Positions 54,599 to 63,555 of a stretch of DNA of 64,000 nucleotides are shown piece by piece. Within the stretch, counting starts at the first letter, position 1, and every line of letters starts with the position of its first letter. The notes under the pieces were generated by a model. That model had not been told where the DNA came from and did not search any database. It worked only from the letters and a program-made list of their open reading frames with translations. The stretch lies in NCBI RefSeq assembly GCF_000284375.1, contig NC_017249.1:7061001-7125000 (forward strand), in the 5' to 3' direction. This stretch comes from Bradyrhizobium japonicum USDA 6 (GTDB taxonomy: Bacteria > Pseudomonadota > Alphaproteobacteria > Rhizobiales > Xanthobacteraceae). A program made the translations under genes and the position numbers.

Positions 54599-55587
54599 GA
54601 TCCGCTCTTCGGCAGATAATCGTTGGTGTAGAAGGCCTTCGGGTTCTCCTTGGCCTTGGCATCCAGTCCGCCATATTCGACCATCAGGTTGACGGAGTCC
54701 GTCATGTTCTGGTCGGTGACCTGGAACGGCCGCTTGCTCTTGGTCTCGGCGGTCCGGTAGAGCGGAATGGTCAGCTCAAAGCCCTGCGTCAGCGTGTCGA
54801 TCTTGCCGCCCTTGGGGTTGGCATCGAGGATCGACTGCGCGGCCGCCTTCGGCTCCTTCTCGGCGGCTTCGACCGCCTTGGTCGTCGCCGACATGAAGCG
54901 GCGGACGAGGTCGGCATTCGCCTTCACATAGTCGGAGTTGGCGATGATGCCGGAGGACACCATGTTGATGCCGTAGTCGGCGAACTTGATCGGGAACACG
55001 TCCTTGCCGGTGGCGTCCTTGATCTTCATCGACTGGTCCATGACGTAGCCGAGCAGCAGGTCAGCCTGGCCATTGATGACGGCGTTGAGCTTGGTCTGGC
55101 CGTCGCCGGCGACGGTCTGGAAATCGCTCTCCTTCAGGCCGGTCTTCTTCAGGAACAGCGGCCAGATCTGGGTCATGGAATCGGCCGGCGTGATCGCCAC
55201 CGTCTTGCCCTTGATGTCTTCCGGTTTCTTGATGTTCTTGTCGGCAAAACCCATGGCGGACATCGGACTGGTCTGGAGCAGCACACCGGTCGCGACGACA
55301 GGTGCGCCCTTGATCGCGGCGCGCATCATGGTGGGGACGTCGACATAGCCGAAATCGGCGGTCTTGGCGGCGACGGCCTGCGTGGTCGCAGCCGATCCGC
55401 GGCCTTCCTGGATTTCGAGATCGATGCCTTCGGCGGCATAAATGCCCTTGGCCTTGCCGTAATAGAACGGCGCGTGCTCGCCATAGACGTACCAGTTCAG
55501 CATCAACACGACTTTGTCGGCTGCCTGCGCGGGCATCGCCGCAAACACCATCAGCGCAGCCGAGACAGCTCCTATCCACCGCTTCAT
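54595..55587 (-). CDS. ABC transporter substrate-binding protein (NMT1/THI5-like)
   Basis: 330 residues with signal peptide MKRWIGAVSAALMVFAAMPA, cleaved after AQA. The mature domain (VLMLNWYVYGEHAPFYYGKA, YAAEGIDLEIQEG, then FGYVDVPTMMRAAIKGAPVV) is an NMT1/THI5-type binding protein. Members recognise pyrimidines, taurine, aromatic acids, phthalate and others, so the ligand cannot be named. Gene order permease, binding protein, ATPase, then four enzymes argues that the ligand feeds the pathway downstream. Confidence 0.92.
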   Translation of the reverse strand: MKRWIGAVSAALMVFAAMPAQAADKVVLMLNWYVYGEHAPFYYGKAKGIYAAEGIDLEIQEGRGSAATTQAVAAKTADFGYVDVPTMMRAAIKGAPVVATGVLLQTSPMSAMGFADKNIKKPEDIKGKTVAITPADSMTQIWPLFLKKTGLKESDFQTVAGDGQTKLNAVINGQADLLLGYVMDQSMKIKDATGKDVFPIKFADYGINMVSSGIIANSDYVKANADLVRRFMSATTKAVEAAEKEPKAAAQSILDANPKGGKIDTLTQGFELTIPLYRTAETKSKRPFQVTDQNMTDSVNLMVEYGGLDAKAKENPKAFYTNDYLPKSGS

Positions 55588-55649
55588 TGTTTCTCTCCCT
55601 TGCCCTTGTTGCGTCGGCCGTTGATGGCCGTTCGTTGCCTTAGTTCTTG

Positions 55650-56459
55650 TTAAGAGGCGAAAATCACGTCCTCGCGCTGGCTGACATGCCAGGGAATGAC
55701 CAGCTTCTCGATCCGGTCCACGATCCAGAACAGGATCACGCCGAGCAGCGCCAGGATCACCAGCGCCGCGAACATCGTCGGCAGGTCGAAGGTGCCGATC
55801 GAGCGCTGCATGACGTAGCCGATGCCGGAATTGGAGCCGACGAATTCGCCAACGACCGCGCCGACCACGGCAAGCGTCACCGACACCTTGAGACCTGAGA
55901 AGATCGCCGGCAGCGCATGCGGCAGGTTCACTGCGCGGAACACCTGGAAGCGGCTGCCCTGCATGGCGCGGGCGAGATCGACCATGTCAGGATCGACCGA
56001 TTTGAAGCCCTGCACGGCGGAGACCACCACCGGGAAGAAGCCGAGCAGGAAGGCGGAAATCACTTTGGGAATGATGCCGAAGCCAAACCAGACCACGAAC
56101 AGCGGCGCGATCGCGATCTTCGGCACGGATTGCGAGAACACCAGCAACGGATAGACATAGCTCTCCACCGTCTTCGAGCCCGCGATCAGCATGGCGACGG
56201 GAATGCCGAACAGCGCCGACAGCAGGAAGCCGCAGACGGTCGCATAGGTGGTCGGCCAGGACTGGCGCAGCAGTTCCGGCCATTCGGTGCGCAGCACGGC
56301 GAGAACATCGCCCGGCGCCGGGATCTGATAGGCGGGGATCTTAAACAGGCGGATCGCAAGATCCCAGGCGACGACGATGAAGACCAGGAACAGGAACGGC
56401 CGGACCCAGGCCGCATTCAGCATCTTGGACACCGCACTCTGCGGCTTGACTTCAGCCAC
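55650..56459 (-). CDS. ABC transporter permease (NMT1-type importer)
   Basis: 269 residues with six membrane helices. FFPVVVSAVQGFKSVDPDMV and LARAMQGSRFQVFRAVNLPH form the EAA-type coupling loop, as in SsuC/TauC permeases. It is the first gene of the seven-gene minus-strand operon and lies 62 bp ahead of the binding-protein gene. The 360 bp between it and the TetR gene hold two repeats. Confidence 0.93.
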   Translation of the reverse strand: MAEVKPQSAVSKMLNAAWVRPFLFLVFIVVAWDLAIRLFKIPAYQIPAPGDVLAVLRTEWPELLRQSWPTTYATVCGFLLSALFGIPVAMLIAGSKTVESYVYPLLVFSQSVPKIAIAPLFVVWFGFGIIPKVISAFLLGFFPVVVSAVQGFKSVDPDMVDLARAMQGSRFQVFRAVNLPHALPAIFSGLKVSVTLAVVGAVVGEFVGSNSGIGYVMQRSIGTFDLPTMFAALVILALLGVILFWIVDRIEKLVIPWHVSQREDVIFAS

Positions 56460-56563
56460 GTCTCACTCCCGGCATTCTTCTTCGTTCGGAGGAGAAATTA
56501 ACTCGTTGGATAAATACTGTCCAGAGCTTTCCCTGTGACGTTTTGTGCCGGTTCCTGACCTCC

Positions 56564-56703
56564 TCTCGTGTCCTGGACGCGCTGCAGCGCCCTTGCGCTG
56601 CTGCGCAGAGCAGGGACCCAGAGGCGCCGTTCGCCGCGGATATATCGGCCCCGGCTCTACAGCGCACCGCTAAGGGGGCGTTGCGCTGCGCCCGGGGCAC
56701 GAG
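56564..56703. repeat. Family B intergenic repeat, copy 3
   Basis: Bounded by CTCGTGTCCTGGACGCGCTG and TGCGCTGCGCCCGGGGCACGAG (the latter's last 20 bases match the other copies' ends). About 140 bp, the longest of the three. Confidence 0.82.
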
Positions 56704-56716
56704 AGTGCCACACCCT

Positions 56717-56796
56717 CGTCATTGCGAGCGCAGCGAAGCAATCCAGACTGCCGCTGCGGAAAGATTCTGGATTGCTTCGCTGCGCTCGCAATGACG
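56717..56796. repeat. Family A intergenic palindromic repeat, copy 4
   Basis: CGTCATTGCGAGCGCAGCGA at left and TTCGCTGCGCTCGCAATGACG at right, separated from the family B copy by only 13 bp. Confidence 0.9.
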
Positions 56797-56820
56797 GAGC
56801 AAGGTGCGAGGTCTGCGTCT

Positions 56821-57528
56821 CTAAACCGTCTGCGCCACCGCGCTGCGCGACTTCGGCGCCTTGGCGATCTCGAACAGCGCGGTCGATCGGCCCGTCAGCG
56901 CGGCCAGCACGAGGCCGACCATGTGCGAAAGCCGCTCGTCCTTGGCGTCCTTGGCCAGCAGATCGCGGCCGAAGATCACGCTCAAAGTGGCCGAATTGGA
57001 GAGATAGAAGAAGCAGAGCCCCGCGATGGAGATATAGAGCTGCACCGGATCGACCGCGACCTGGAAATCGCCGCTGTCGACGCCGCGCAGCACCACGGTG
57101 CGGATCATCTCGACGAAGGGCGAGTGCATCGACTTGACCTTGGTCGAGCGCTTGAGGTGCTTTGCGCGTGCGAGATTCTCGGTCTGGAGCAGCGACAGAA
57201 ATTCCGGGTTGCGCAGGAAGTAGTTCCAGGTGAACTCGATCAGCCGGCGGATCGCTTCGGGCGGATCGAGATGCTCGAGATCGAGCCCCCGCTCCTCGCT
57301 GCGGATCTTGTCATAGGCGCCTTCGAGCACCGCGAGATAGAGCTCGTCCTTGTTGCCGACGTGATAATAGAGCATGCGCTTGTTGGCGCCGGCCTTCGCC
57401 GCGATGCGGTCGACACGCGCTCCGGCAAGGCCGTGGGCCGAAAACTCCTGCTTGGCGGCTTCGAGAATGCGCAGCCGCATCCCCTCGGGATCGCGCTGCC
57501 ATTTCAGAGTTCGCTTTGCCTTCGCCAA
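56821..57528 (-). CDS. TetR family transcriptional regulator
   Basis: 235 residues. Helix-turn-helix: AKQEFSAHGLAGARVDRIAA followed by KAGANKRMLYYHVGNKDELY, the TetR signature. The C-terminal domain (EFTWNYFLRNPEFLSLLQTE) resembles the RutR/nucleoside-type TetR_C group. It is on the same strand and upstream of the NMT1-type transporter-enzyme operon, making it a candidate regulator of that operon; the two repeats in between argue for a separate transcript. Confidence 0.9.
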   Translation of the reverse strand: MAKAKRTLKWQRDPEGMRLRILEAAKQEFSAHGLAGARVDRIAAKAGANKRMLYYHVGNKDELYLAVLEGAYDKIRSEERGLDLEHLDPPEAIRRLIEFTWNYFLRNPEFLSLLQTENLARAKHLKRSTKVKSMHSPFVEMIRTVVLRGVDSGDFQVAVDPVQLYISIAGLCFFYLSNSATLSVIFGRDLLAKDAKDERLSHMVGLVLAALTGRSTALFEIAKAPKSRSAVAQTV

Positions 57529-57577
57529 ACCGGTTGCTCGCTGGGTGCTTACGGTATGCCATGTACCACGCGCCCGC

Positions 57578-57663
57578 CGTCATTGCGAGCGCAGCGAAGC
57601 AATCCAGAGTGCCTCTGCGGAAAGACTCTGGATTGCTTCGTCGCTTCGCTCCTCGCAATGACG
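57578..57663. repeat. Family A intergenic palindromic repeat, copy 5
   Basis: CGTCATTGCGAGCGCAGCGA at left and CTTCGCTCCTCGCAATGACG at right. It sits between the VOC gene and the TetR gene. Confidence 0.9.
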
Positions 57664-57681
57664 GGTGGAGAGAGCGGAGCT

Positions 57682-58533
57682 TCAACCCGCCGGCTTCGGC
57701 GAGCGCTCCAGCAGCACCGTCTGGATCCCGCAGGTGCCGTTTCGCACCGTCATGATCCGCGTGCCCGGCTTGCGGCCGTTGCGCACCTCGGTGACGTCGA
57801 GGCCGGCGGCGAGCAGGCGGGCGCGGGTGGCGTCGATGTCGGCGACCCGCCAGCTCAGGCCCCAGAGACGGTCATGCAGGGAATCTCCGCCTGCCACGGG
57901 GCGGCGCACCACTTCGACGATGAGGTCGCCGCAGCGGAAGAACATCAGCTGGCCCCAATCCTGGTGCGAGCGGTCCAGTGCGAGATCAAGGCCGAGCCGC
58001 GCGCCATAGAGCGCGGCGGCGCGGTCGGAATCCTCGGTGGTGACCACGACGTGGTCGAGCCCATCGATCGGCGCGATGTCGGTCGCAGCCGACAGCGGCC
58101 GCTCCTCGGCGAGCTCGAGGAAGAACATGCGCACGCCGCGCGTCAATTCGGTCGCGGCACGCGTGCGTTTCCAGTGCAGGACCGCGCCGCTCTCGACGTC
58201 GCTGCTTTCGACCTCGGCGACCGGATCAGGCCTCAAGGCCACCCGCTCCAGCCGCCGGTGCATCTTGCCCATATCTGCGACACGAAAGCACAGGCTGGCG
58301 AGCACGCCCTCGCGGTCGTCGAGCAGCGCGCGGATCCGGTCTGCCGCAACGTTAAAGCCGCTCGGCGCCATCAGCTCGATCGTCATGTTCGCAAGCGTGA
58401 ACAGCACGCGGTCGGCGCCCTCGCCGGAATTCTGCCAGGCCGGCGCGCGCCCGAGCAGCGTCTGATACGCCGCCTTGGCCGCACCGATATCCCTCACCAG
58501 GGCGACGACGTGATCGAGGCCGGTGATCATCAT
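57682..58533 (-). CDS. Two-domain VOC (glyoxalase/dioxygenase fold) protein
   Basis: 283 residues with two tandem VOC modules: GLDHVVALVRDIGAAKAAYQ opens the first (about 5-130) and IDGLDHVVVTTEDSDRAAAL the second (about 150-275). The first histidine (GLDHV) of the metal triad is present in both; the final acidic ligand is less clear. The N-terminal part resembles the glyoxalase-like domain of catechol-type enzymes but the substrate is unknown. An internal ATG one codon in is an equal start. Confidence 0.85.
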   Translation of the reverse strand: MMITGLDHVVALVRDIGAAKAAYQTLLGRAPAWQNSGEGADRVLFTLANMTIELMAPSGFNVAADRIRALLDDREGVLASLCFRVADMGKMHRRLERVALRPDPVAEVESSDVESGAVLHWKRTRAATELTRGVRMFFLELAEERPLSAATDIAPIDGLDHVVVTTEDSDRAAALYGARLGLDLALDRSHQDWGQLMFFRCGDLIVEVVRRPVAGGDSLHDRLWGLSWRVADIDATRARLLAAGLDVTEVRNGRKPGTRIMTVRNGTCGIQTVLLERSPKPAG

Positions 58534-58736
58534 TCCCCCTTGATCGACCTGGAACCATGTTCCGAAGGACGGCGTTTGTCCGGGCTTGGCATGGACTGGT
58601 GATGGTCGTATTCCGGCCCCATGCCGACCTCAAGCGCTCGGGCGGCAGATTTGCGAATAATTTCAGCTTCCCCAGAGCGGAACCGGTGTTAGAGTAAGCC
58701 CGCCGGCCGGACCACCCAGCGCATCACGGACAACCA

Positions 58737-59630
58737 ATGCAGGCTCTCTTTATCGGTCAGACCTATATCGACGTCGTCTTCATCACCGACCACATGCCGA
58801 CAGGCGACGAAAAGCACGTGGCAACGGACTACGCGGTCTCCTTCGGCGGCAACGCGGTGACGGCGGCGTTCTGCTGCGCCAAGCTCGGCATCGTGCCCGA
58901 TCTCATCGCCACGGCGGCCAATGACTGGCTGGGGCGCATGTTCCAGGACATGTGCGCGAAATACGCGATCTCGCTGCACGGGCGGAAGGTGAACCAGTCC
59001 TCGCTGTCCTTCATCATGCCCAAGGACGGCAAGCGCGCCATCGTCCGCTGCCGCGACGACGAGCACATCCATCCGTTCCCGATGCTCAATCTCGGCGGCT
59101 GCCGCGCCCTGCACATCGACGGCCATCAGCCCGATGCCGCGATCCATTATGCAAAGGTCTGCCGCGAGGCCGGCATCCTGACATCGCTCGACGGCGGCGG
59201 CCTGCGCACCAACACGCATGAGCTGCTCGCATTCATCGACGTCGCCATCGTCGCCGAACGCCTGTGCGAGCAGATGGACCTGACGCCGGAGAAGATGCTC
59301 GACTACCTCAAGAGCCGCGGCTGCAAGATCGGCGGCGTCACCATGGGTGAGAAGGGCCTGCTCTGGTACAATGAAACGGGTGCGGTCGAGGTCATGCCAG
59401 CGATGCCGATCCCGCGCGAGCGCGTGATCGACACCAACGGCGCCGGCGACGTCTTCCATGGCGCCTATGTCTATTCCTACCTCGCCCATCCCGGCAAAAG
59501 CTGGCGCGAGCATTTTGATTTTGCCCGCGCCGCCTCGACCTTCAAGATCCAGCGCCTCGGCAACGAGGCCGGGCTGCCGACCCTTGTGGACATCGCCAAA
59601 GTCAGGCACGAGTTCGAAGTCAGGGTCTAG
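58737..59630 (+). CDS. PfkB family sugar kinase
   Basis: 297 residues starting MQALFIGQTYIDVVFITDHM. The N-terminal motif SFGGNAVTAAFCCAKLG and the C-terminal motif DTNGAGDVFHGAY (catalytic Asp in GAGD) are those of ribokinase-type carbohydrate kinases. It lies 19 bp upstream of a second kinase of the same family. Substrate unknown. The spacing indicates a two-gene operon. Confidence 0.9.
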   Translation: MQALFIGQTYIDVVFITDHMPTGDEKHVATDYAVSFGGNAVTAAFCCAKLGIVPDLIATAANDWLGRMFQDMCAKYAISLHGRKVNQSSLSFIMPKDGKRAIVRCRDDEHIHPFPMLNLGGCRALHIDGHQPDAAIHYAKVCREAGILTSLDGGGLRTNTHELLAFIDVAIVAERLCEQMDLTPEKMLDYLKSRGCKIGGVTMGEKGLLWYNETGAVEVMPAMPIPRERVIDTNGAGDVFHGAYVYSYLAHPGKSWREHFDFARAASTFKIQRLGNEAGLPTLVDIAKVRHEFEVRV

Positions 59631-59649
59631 GGTTTTGTAAGGGCATATC

Positions 59650-60555
59650 ATGGGGCGCGTCTTTATCGCCGGCAGCATCAACATGGATGTGGTGGCGACC
59701 GCCGATCGCCATCCCAAGGTCGGTGAGACCGTCGCCGGCCGGCAGGTGCTGTATTTTCCCGGCGGCAAGGGCGCGAACCAGGCCGTCGCGGCGTCGCGAC
59801 TCGGCGTGAAGACCACGCTGATCGGCCGGCTTGGCAAGGATTCCTTCGGCGCTGAGTTGCGGACGTTCCTCGGCGCGCAGGGCATCGATCTCGGCTCCGT
59901 TCGGGACGCCGACACGCATAGCGGCACCGCGATCATCACGGTCGCGGCCTCCGACAACACCATCGTCGTCATCCCCGGCAGCAATGCGCTGGTCGGCGCC
60001 GACGATGTCGCGGACGTTCCGCTGGCGAAGGGCGATGTGGCCGTCAGCCAGTTCGAGATTCCGCTGCCGACGATTGCCGCCTTCTTCCAACGCGCCCATA
60101 GCGCCGGCGCCACGACGCTGCTCAACCCGGCACCCGCGCAAAAGATGTCCTCCGAGCTGCTGGCGCTCGTCGACATCCTCGTGCTGAACGAGACCGAGCT
60201 CGGCTTCCTCGCGGGCGTGGAGCTTGCGGAGGAGGATACTGCGGCGCGCATCATCGAGGTCGCGCGAAAACTTCAGGCGCGCGCGGACCAGACCATCTGC
60301 ATCACGCTCGGCAAACGCGGCGTGCTCGCGCTGGCAGGCCGCGAGGAGTTCGCGGTGCCCGGTCGCGCGGTGAAGGCGATCGACACCACAGGTGCCGGAG
60401 ATTGTTTTGTGGGCGCGCTCGCGTCGCAGCTTGCGAGCGGAGTGCAACTGCGTGCCGCACTCGCCTTCGCCAACGCGGCCGCCTCGATCAGCGTGCAGCG
60501 GATGGGCGCAGGTCCCTCGATGCCGACGGCTGCGGAAGTGGCGGCTGTTCTGTAG
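59650..60555 (+). CDS. rbsK: Ribokinase
   Basis: 301 residues. FIAGSINMDVVATADRHPKV and FPGGKGANQAVAASRLG are the ribokinase N-terminal signature (ribose-binding GGKGANQA), NPAPAQKMSS and VLNETELGFLAGVE lie in the middle, and DTTGAGDCFVGALASQ holds the catalytic Asp. It phosphorylates ribose, or a related sugar, at O5. Second gene of the kinase pair; a family C repeat follows its stop. Confidence 0.92.
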   Translation: MGRVFIAGSINMDVVATADRHPKVGETVAGRQVLYFPGGKGANQAVAASRLGVKTTLIGRLGKDSFGAELRTFLGAQGIDLGSVRDADTHSGTAIITVAASDNTIVVIPGSNALVGADDVADVPLAKGDVAVSQFEIPLPTIAAFFQRAHSAGATTLLNPAPAQKMSSELLALVDILVLNETELGFLAGVELAEEDTAARIIEVARKLQARADQTICITLGKRGVLALAGREEFAVPGRAVKAIDTTGAGDCFVGALASQLASGVQLRAALAFANAAASISVQRMGAGPSMPTAAEVAAVL

Positions 60556-60573
60556 CACGACGCACTTTCTTCA

Positions 60574-60712
60574 CCTCGCCCCGCTTGCGGGGAGAGGTCG
60601 GATTGCATCGAAGATGCAATCCGGGTGAGGGGGAGTCTCCACGAGTCGAACGATCACCGTCCCCGTGGAGAGTCCCCCTCACCCCGACCCTCTCCCCGCA
60701 AGCGGGGCGAGG
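60574..60712. repeat. Family C intergenic palindromic repeat
   Basis: About 140 bp that folds on itself: CCTCGCCCCGCTTGCGGGGA near the left end and TCCCCGCAAGCGGGGCGAGG at the right are exact reverse complements, and internal CTCCACGAG/CCGTGGAG pairs extend the stem. It lies between the converging ribokinase and ferredoxin-reductase genes and may serve both as terminator. Confidence 0.9.
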
Positions 60713-60719
60713 GAGAAGA

Positions 60720-61940
60720 TCAGGCCAGCGCGCTCTTCAGGTCGAAGCCTTCATCCGCGGCCTGCTCCGGCGTGATCGAGCGCTCCAGTCCGAACAGCCG
60801 GCGGCCGAACATGTGGTCGCCGGCGCGGTTGACCGACTCGATGCCGAGCAGTCTGTCGCCCTTGTAGCAGAACGCCGAGAACGCTTTCTTCGCGGGATCG
60901 CCGCGCAGCACGACGCGGTCGTAGCCGGTGGTCAGCCCCGCCATCTGGAGCTTGTCGTCGCCCTGGTCGCTCCAGAACCAGGGATGGCTGTCGTAGGCCT
61001 TGCGGTCGCCGGTCAGCCGCGCCGCGAGGCAGCGGGCGTGATCGGTGGCGTTCTGCACCGATTCCAGCCGCTGCGATCCGCCAAAGCGCGGACTGGCGAA
61101 CAGCGCGCAGTCGCCGATCGCGGAGATGTCAGGATCGGACGTCGAGAGATATGCGTCGACGATGATGCCGGCGGCGACGGGAAGCCCCGCCTCCGCCGCA
61201 AGCTCGATGTTCGGCAGCACGCCGACACCGACCACGACGAGGTCGGCCGGCAGATGCCTTCCGTCGCTCAAGGAAACGCCGGTGACCTTGCCGCCCTCCG
61301 CCTCGATCGAGGTTGCCTGCACACCGAGGTGAATGCGGATGCCGGCCTCGCGATGGCGCGCCTGAAAATACTCCGAGACCTCCGCCGTCACCGCGCGCGC
61401 CATCACGCGCGGGGCGAGCTCGAGCACGTCGACCTCGAGGCCCTTGATCCGCGCGGTGGCCGCGAATTCGAGGCCGATGAAGCCGGCGCCGATCACCACG
61501 ACACGCGACTTCGACGGCATGATCTGTCGCAGCGCCTCGCTGTCGTCGAGGATGCGTAAGTATTTCACGTCGGGCAAATTCGCATTCGGCAAATCAAGCA
61601 GCCGGTTGCGCGCGCCCGTGGCCAGCACGAGGTGGCCGTAAGGCAGCGTCTCGCCGGATGCGAGATGCACCTTGTGGCCGGCGCGATCGATCGACACCGC
61701 GCGGCCCGCGATCAGCTCGATCTTCTGATCCTGGTAGAATTTCTCCGGCCGGAACATCAGGCTCTCCGGACCGGCCGAGCCCTTGATATAGGCCTTGGAC
61801 AGCGGCGGCCGCTGATAGGGCAGATGCGCCTCGTCGTTGATCAGGCAGACGCGATCGGAGAAACCCGCCTGACGCAGGGATGCCGCGACCTGGTAGCCGC
61901 CATGGCCGGCTCCGACAATGATCACCGGACCACCCGTCAT
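60720..61940 (-). CDS. Ferredoxin/rubredoxin reductase-like FAD flavoprotein
   Basis: 406 residues. FAD motif VIIVGAGHGGYQVAASLRQA at the N-terminus, LPYQRPPLSKAYIKG typical of putidaredoxin-type reductases, NAD(P) motif VVVIGAGFIGLEFAA, and ISAIGDCALFASPRF near the C-terminus. Such enzymes pass electrons from NAD(P)H to a [2Fe-2S] ferredoxin that serves P450s or Rieske dioxygenases. No ferredoxin gene is adjacent. It could support the class I P450 at 38.8 kb, but that is speculation from function alone. Confidence 0.9.
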   Translation of the reverse strand: MTGGPVIIVGAGHGGYQVAASLRQAGFSDRVCLINDEAHLPYQRPPLSKAYIKGSAGPESLMFRPEKFYQDQKIELIAGRAVSIDRAGHKVHLASGETLPYGHLVLATGARNRLLDLPNANLPDVKYLRILDDSEALRQIMPSKSRVVVIGAGFIGLEFAATARIKGLEVDVLELAPRVMARAVTAEVSEYFQARHREAGIRIHLGVQATSIEAEGGKVTGVSLSDGRHLPADLVVVGVGVLPNIELAAEAGLPVAAGIIVDAYLSTSDPDISAIGDCALFASPRFGGSQRLESVQNATDHARCLAARLTGDRKAYDSHPWFWSDQGDDKLQMAGLTTGYDRVVLRGDPAKKAFSAFCYKGDRLLGIESVNRAGDHMFGRRLFGLERSITPEQAADEGFDLKSALA

Positions 61941-62182
61941 TGGAACAGCCCATTTCCGGAGACACGAGCGTCACCCATGTCGTCTCCTCTCTCGCTGATA
62001 TTGGCTTGGCTTGCCCAGGAGGAGCCGGCGCTCGTGTCCGTTCCTAAACGAAGGCGGCCCATTTGAGCCCATCATTCCGTCCTGCGCAAGAGCGGCATGC
62101 GGGGCACTGGCGGCCGGGGATTGTCACCCCCGACCTTCTGCGATTTAGTTGCAGCAACGACCTCATGCCGGGGATATTCCAG

Positions 62183-62977
62183 ATGCCAGCTCCCGTCTCC
62201 AAACCCGATGATCCCGCCCTGCTGCGGATCGACGGCCCGATCGCAACCATCACGCTCAACCGCCCCGCCGCGTTCAACTCGGTCAACCTTGCAATCGCGC
62301 AGAAGCTCGAACAGCTCGCGACCTATCTCGAAGGCGCCGACGACATCAGGGTCGTCGTGCTCGAAGGAGAAGGCCGCGCCTTCTCGGCCGGCGGCGATCT
62401 GCAGACCATCGGCGCTGCGGCCGAAGCCGGCACGGTCACGCCGGTCGTCGGCGAGCTGCTGAAGCATTATCACGCCTTCATCGAGATCATCCGGCGCATG
62501 CCGAAGATCTCGCTGTCCAGCGTGCACGGCTCGGCGGCCGGCGCCGGCATGGGCCTCGCCTTCGTCACCGATCTCTGCATCGCCGCGGAGGATGCCAAGT
62601 TCACGCCGGCCTATGCCAAGATCGGGGTGTCGCCGGACGGCGGCTCGACGGTCGGGATCGTCGGTACGGTCGGATCGCGACGTGCGCTCCAGATATTCCT
62701 GTCGGAGGACAATTTTACCGCGCAGCAGGCCTATGAATGGGGCCTGGTTGCGAAGGTCGTCCCCGCTGCGGAGCTGAAGGCCGCCACGCAAAAACTCGCC
62801 GAGCGCCTGGCGCAGAATCCGCCGGCGGCGATCGCCGGCACCAAGTCGCTGGTCTACCAGGCCGCGACCACGCCGGTGAAGCAGCAGCTCGATGCCGAGG
62901 AGCACAAGATCATCATGGCGATGAACACGGAGGATTTCCGCGTCGCCGTGAATAAATTCACGAGCAAGGGCAAGTGA
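62183..62977 (+). CDS. Enoyl-CoA hydratase/isomerase family protein
   Basis: 264 residues from ATG 62183 (MPAPVSKPDDPALLRIDGPI), chosen because GGGGA lies 9 bp upstream; the frame is open further up without similarity. Crotonase core: ITLNRPAAFNSVNLAIAQKL, EGRAFSAGGDLQTIG (oxyanion loop) and SSVHGSAAGAGMGLAFVTDL, plus ISLSSVHG. In enoyl-CoA hydratases two glutamates act; here the segment AKIGVSPDGGSTVGIVGTVG has Asp at the position of the second, typical of isomerase-like members. It is in a two-gene unit with a histidine phosphatase (GTGA overlap). Confidence 0.88.
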   Translation: MPAPVSKPDDPALLRIDGPIATITLNRPAAFNSVNLAIAQKLEQLATYLEGADDIRVVVLEGEGRAFSAGGDLQTIGAAAEAGTVTPVVGELLKHYHAFIEIIRRMPKISLSSVHGSAAGAGMGLAFVTDLCIAAEDAKFTPAYAKIGVSPDGGSTVGIVGTVGSRRALQIFLSEDNFTAQQAYEWGLVAKVVPAAELKAATQKLAERLAQNPPAAIAGTKSLVYQAATTPVKQQLDAEEHKIIMAMNTEDFRVAVNKFTSKGK

Positions 62978-63555
62978 GCGCGCCGGCACCGGCGCGCTCG
63001 TTCTGCGGCCTGCGCCATGGCGCGACCGACTGGAATAGGCAGGGGCTGTTCCAGGGACGAACCGACAACCCGCTGAACGCGGACGGCCTTGCGCAGGCGC
63101 ACGAGGCCGCGGACATGTTGCGCGGTACCGGCATCAGCCGAATCGTCGCGAGCCCGCTGGTGCGCGCGGCACGAACGGCCGAGATCATCGCGGACGCCAT
63201 CTCGGTGCCGCTCTCGATCGACGACGGCATCAGCGAGTTCGATTTCGGAAGCTTCGAGGGCCTCCCTGTCCGCGACCTCATGATCAAGCACGGCGTCAAC
63301 TCGGCGACGGGCCTCGTCTCGATCCTGCCCGCCGACGGCGAAAACTGGGACGCAATGACCGAACGGTCGCTGGCTTGCGTCTCCGCATGGCTCGACCGTC
63401 ATCCCGACGACGACTTCCTGTTCGTCTGCCACGACGCGGTGATGCAGGGAATGGCGAATTCGCTGTGCGGCAGCTATTTCAAGAACAGCCACGGCACGCC
63501 GTTTCGCTACCTCCGCGAAGGCAAGCAATGGCGCGTCGAGCGGCTCGTCACTTAG
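62974..63555 (+). CDS. Histidine phosphatase family protein
   Basis: 193 residues from GTG 62974, which overlaps the hydratase TGA. The catalytic RHG motif is FCGLRHGATDWNRQG with His15, followed by GRTDNPLNADGLAQAHEAA, and the second histidine sits in FLFVCHDAVMQGMA. These are the features of phosphoglycerate-mutase-like phosphatases (CobC/GpmB type). Substrate unknown. Its stop overlaps the stop of the converging TRAP permease gene by 8 bp. Confidence 0.88.
   Translation: MSAPAPARSFCGLRHGATDWNRQGLFQGRTDNPLNADGLAQAHEAADMLRGTGISRIVASPLVRAARTAEIIADAISVPLSIDDGISEFDFGSFEGLPVRDLMIKHGVNSATGLVSILPADGENWDAMTERSLACVSAWLDRHPDDDFLFVCHDAVMQGMANSLCGSYFKNSHGTPFRYLREGKQWRVERLVT

Larger units (their letters stand above)
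56460..56820. other. Intergenic region of about 360 bp between regulator and transporter genes
   Basis: It holds a family B repeat (56564-56703) and a family A repeat (56717-56796). About 100 bp next to the permease start could carry the operon promoter; no clear dyad for the TetR protein was seen there. Confidence 0.7.

Noticed and set aside
60402..61559. 385-residue plus-strand open frame
   Set aside because: Runs through the ribokinase end, a palindromic repeat and the antisense of the reductase gene.
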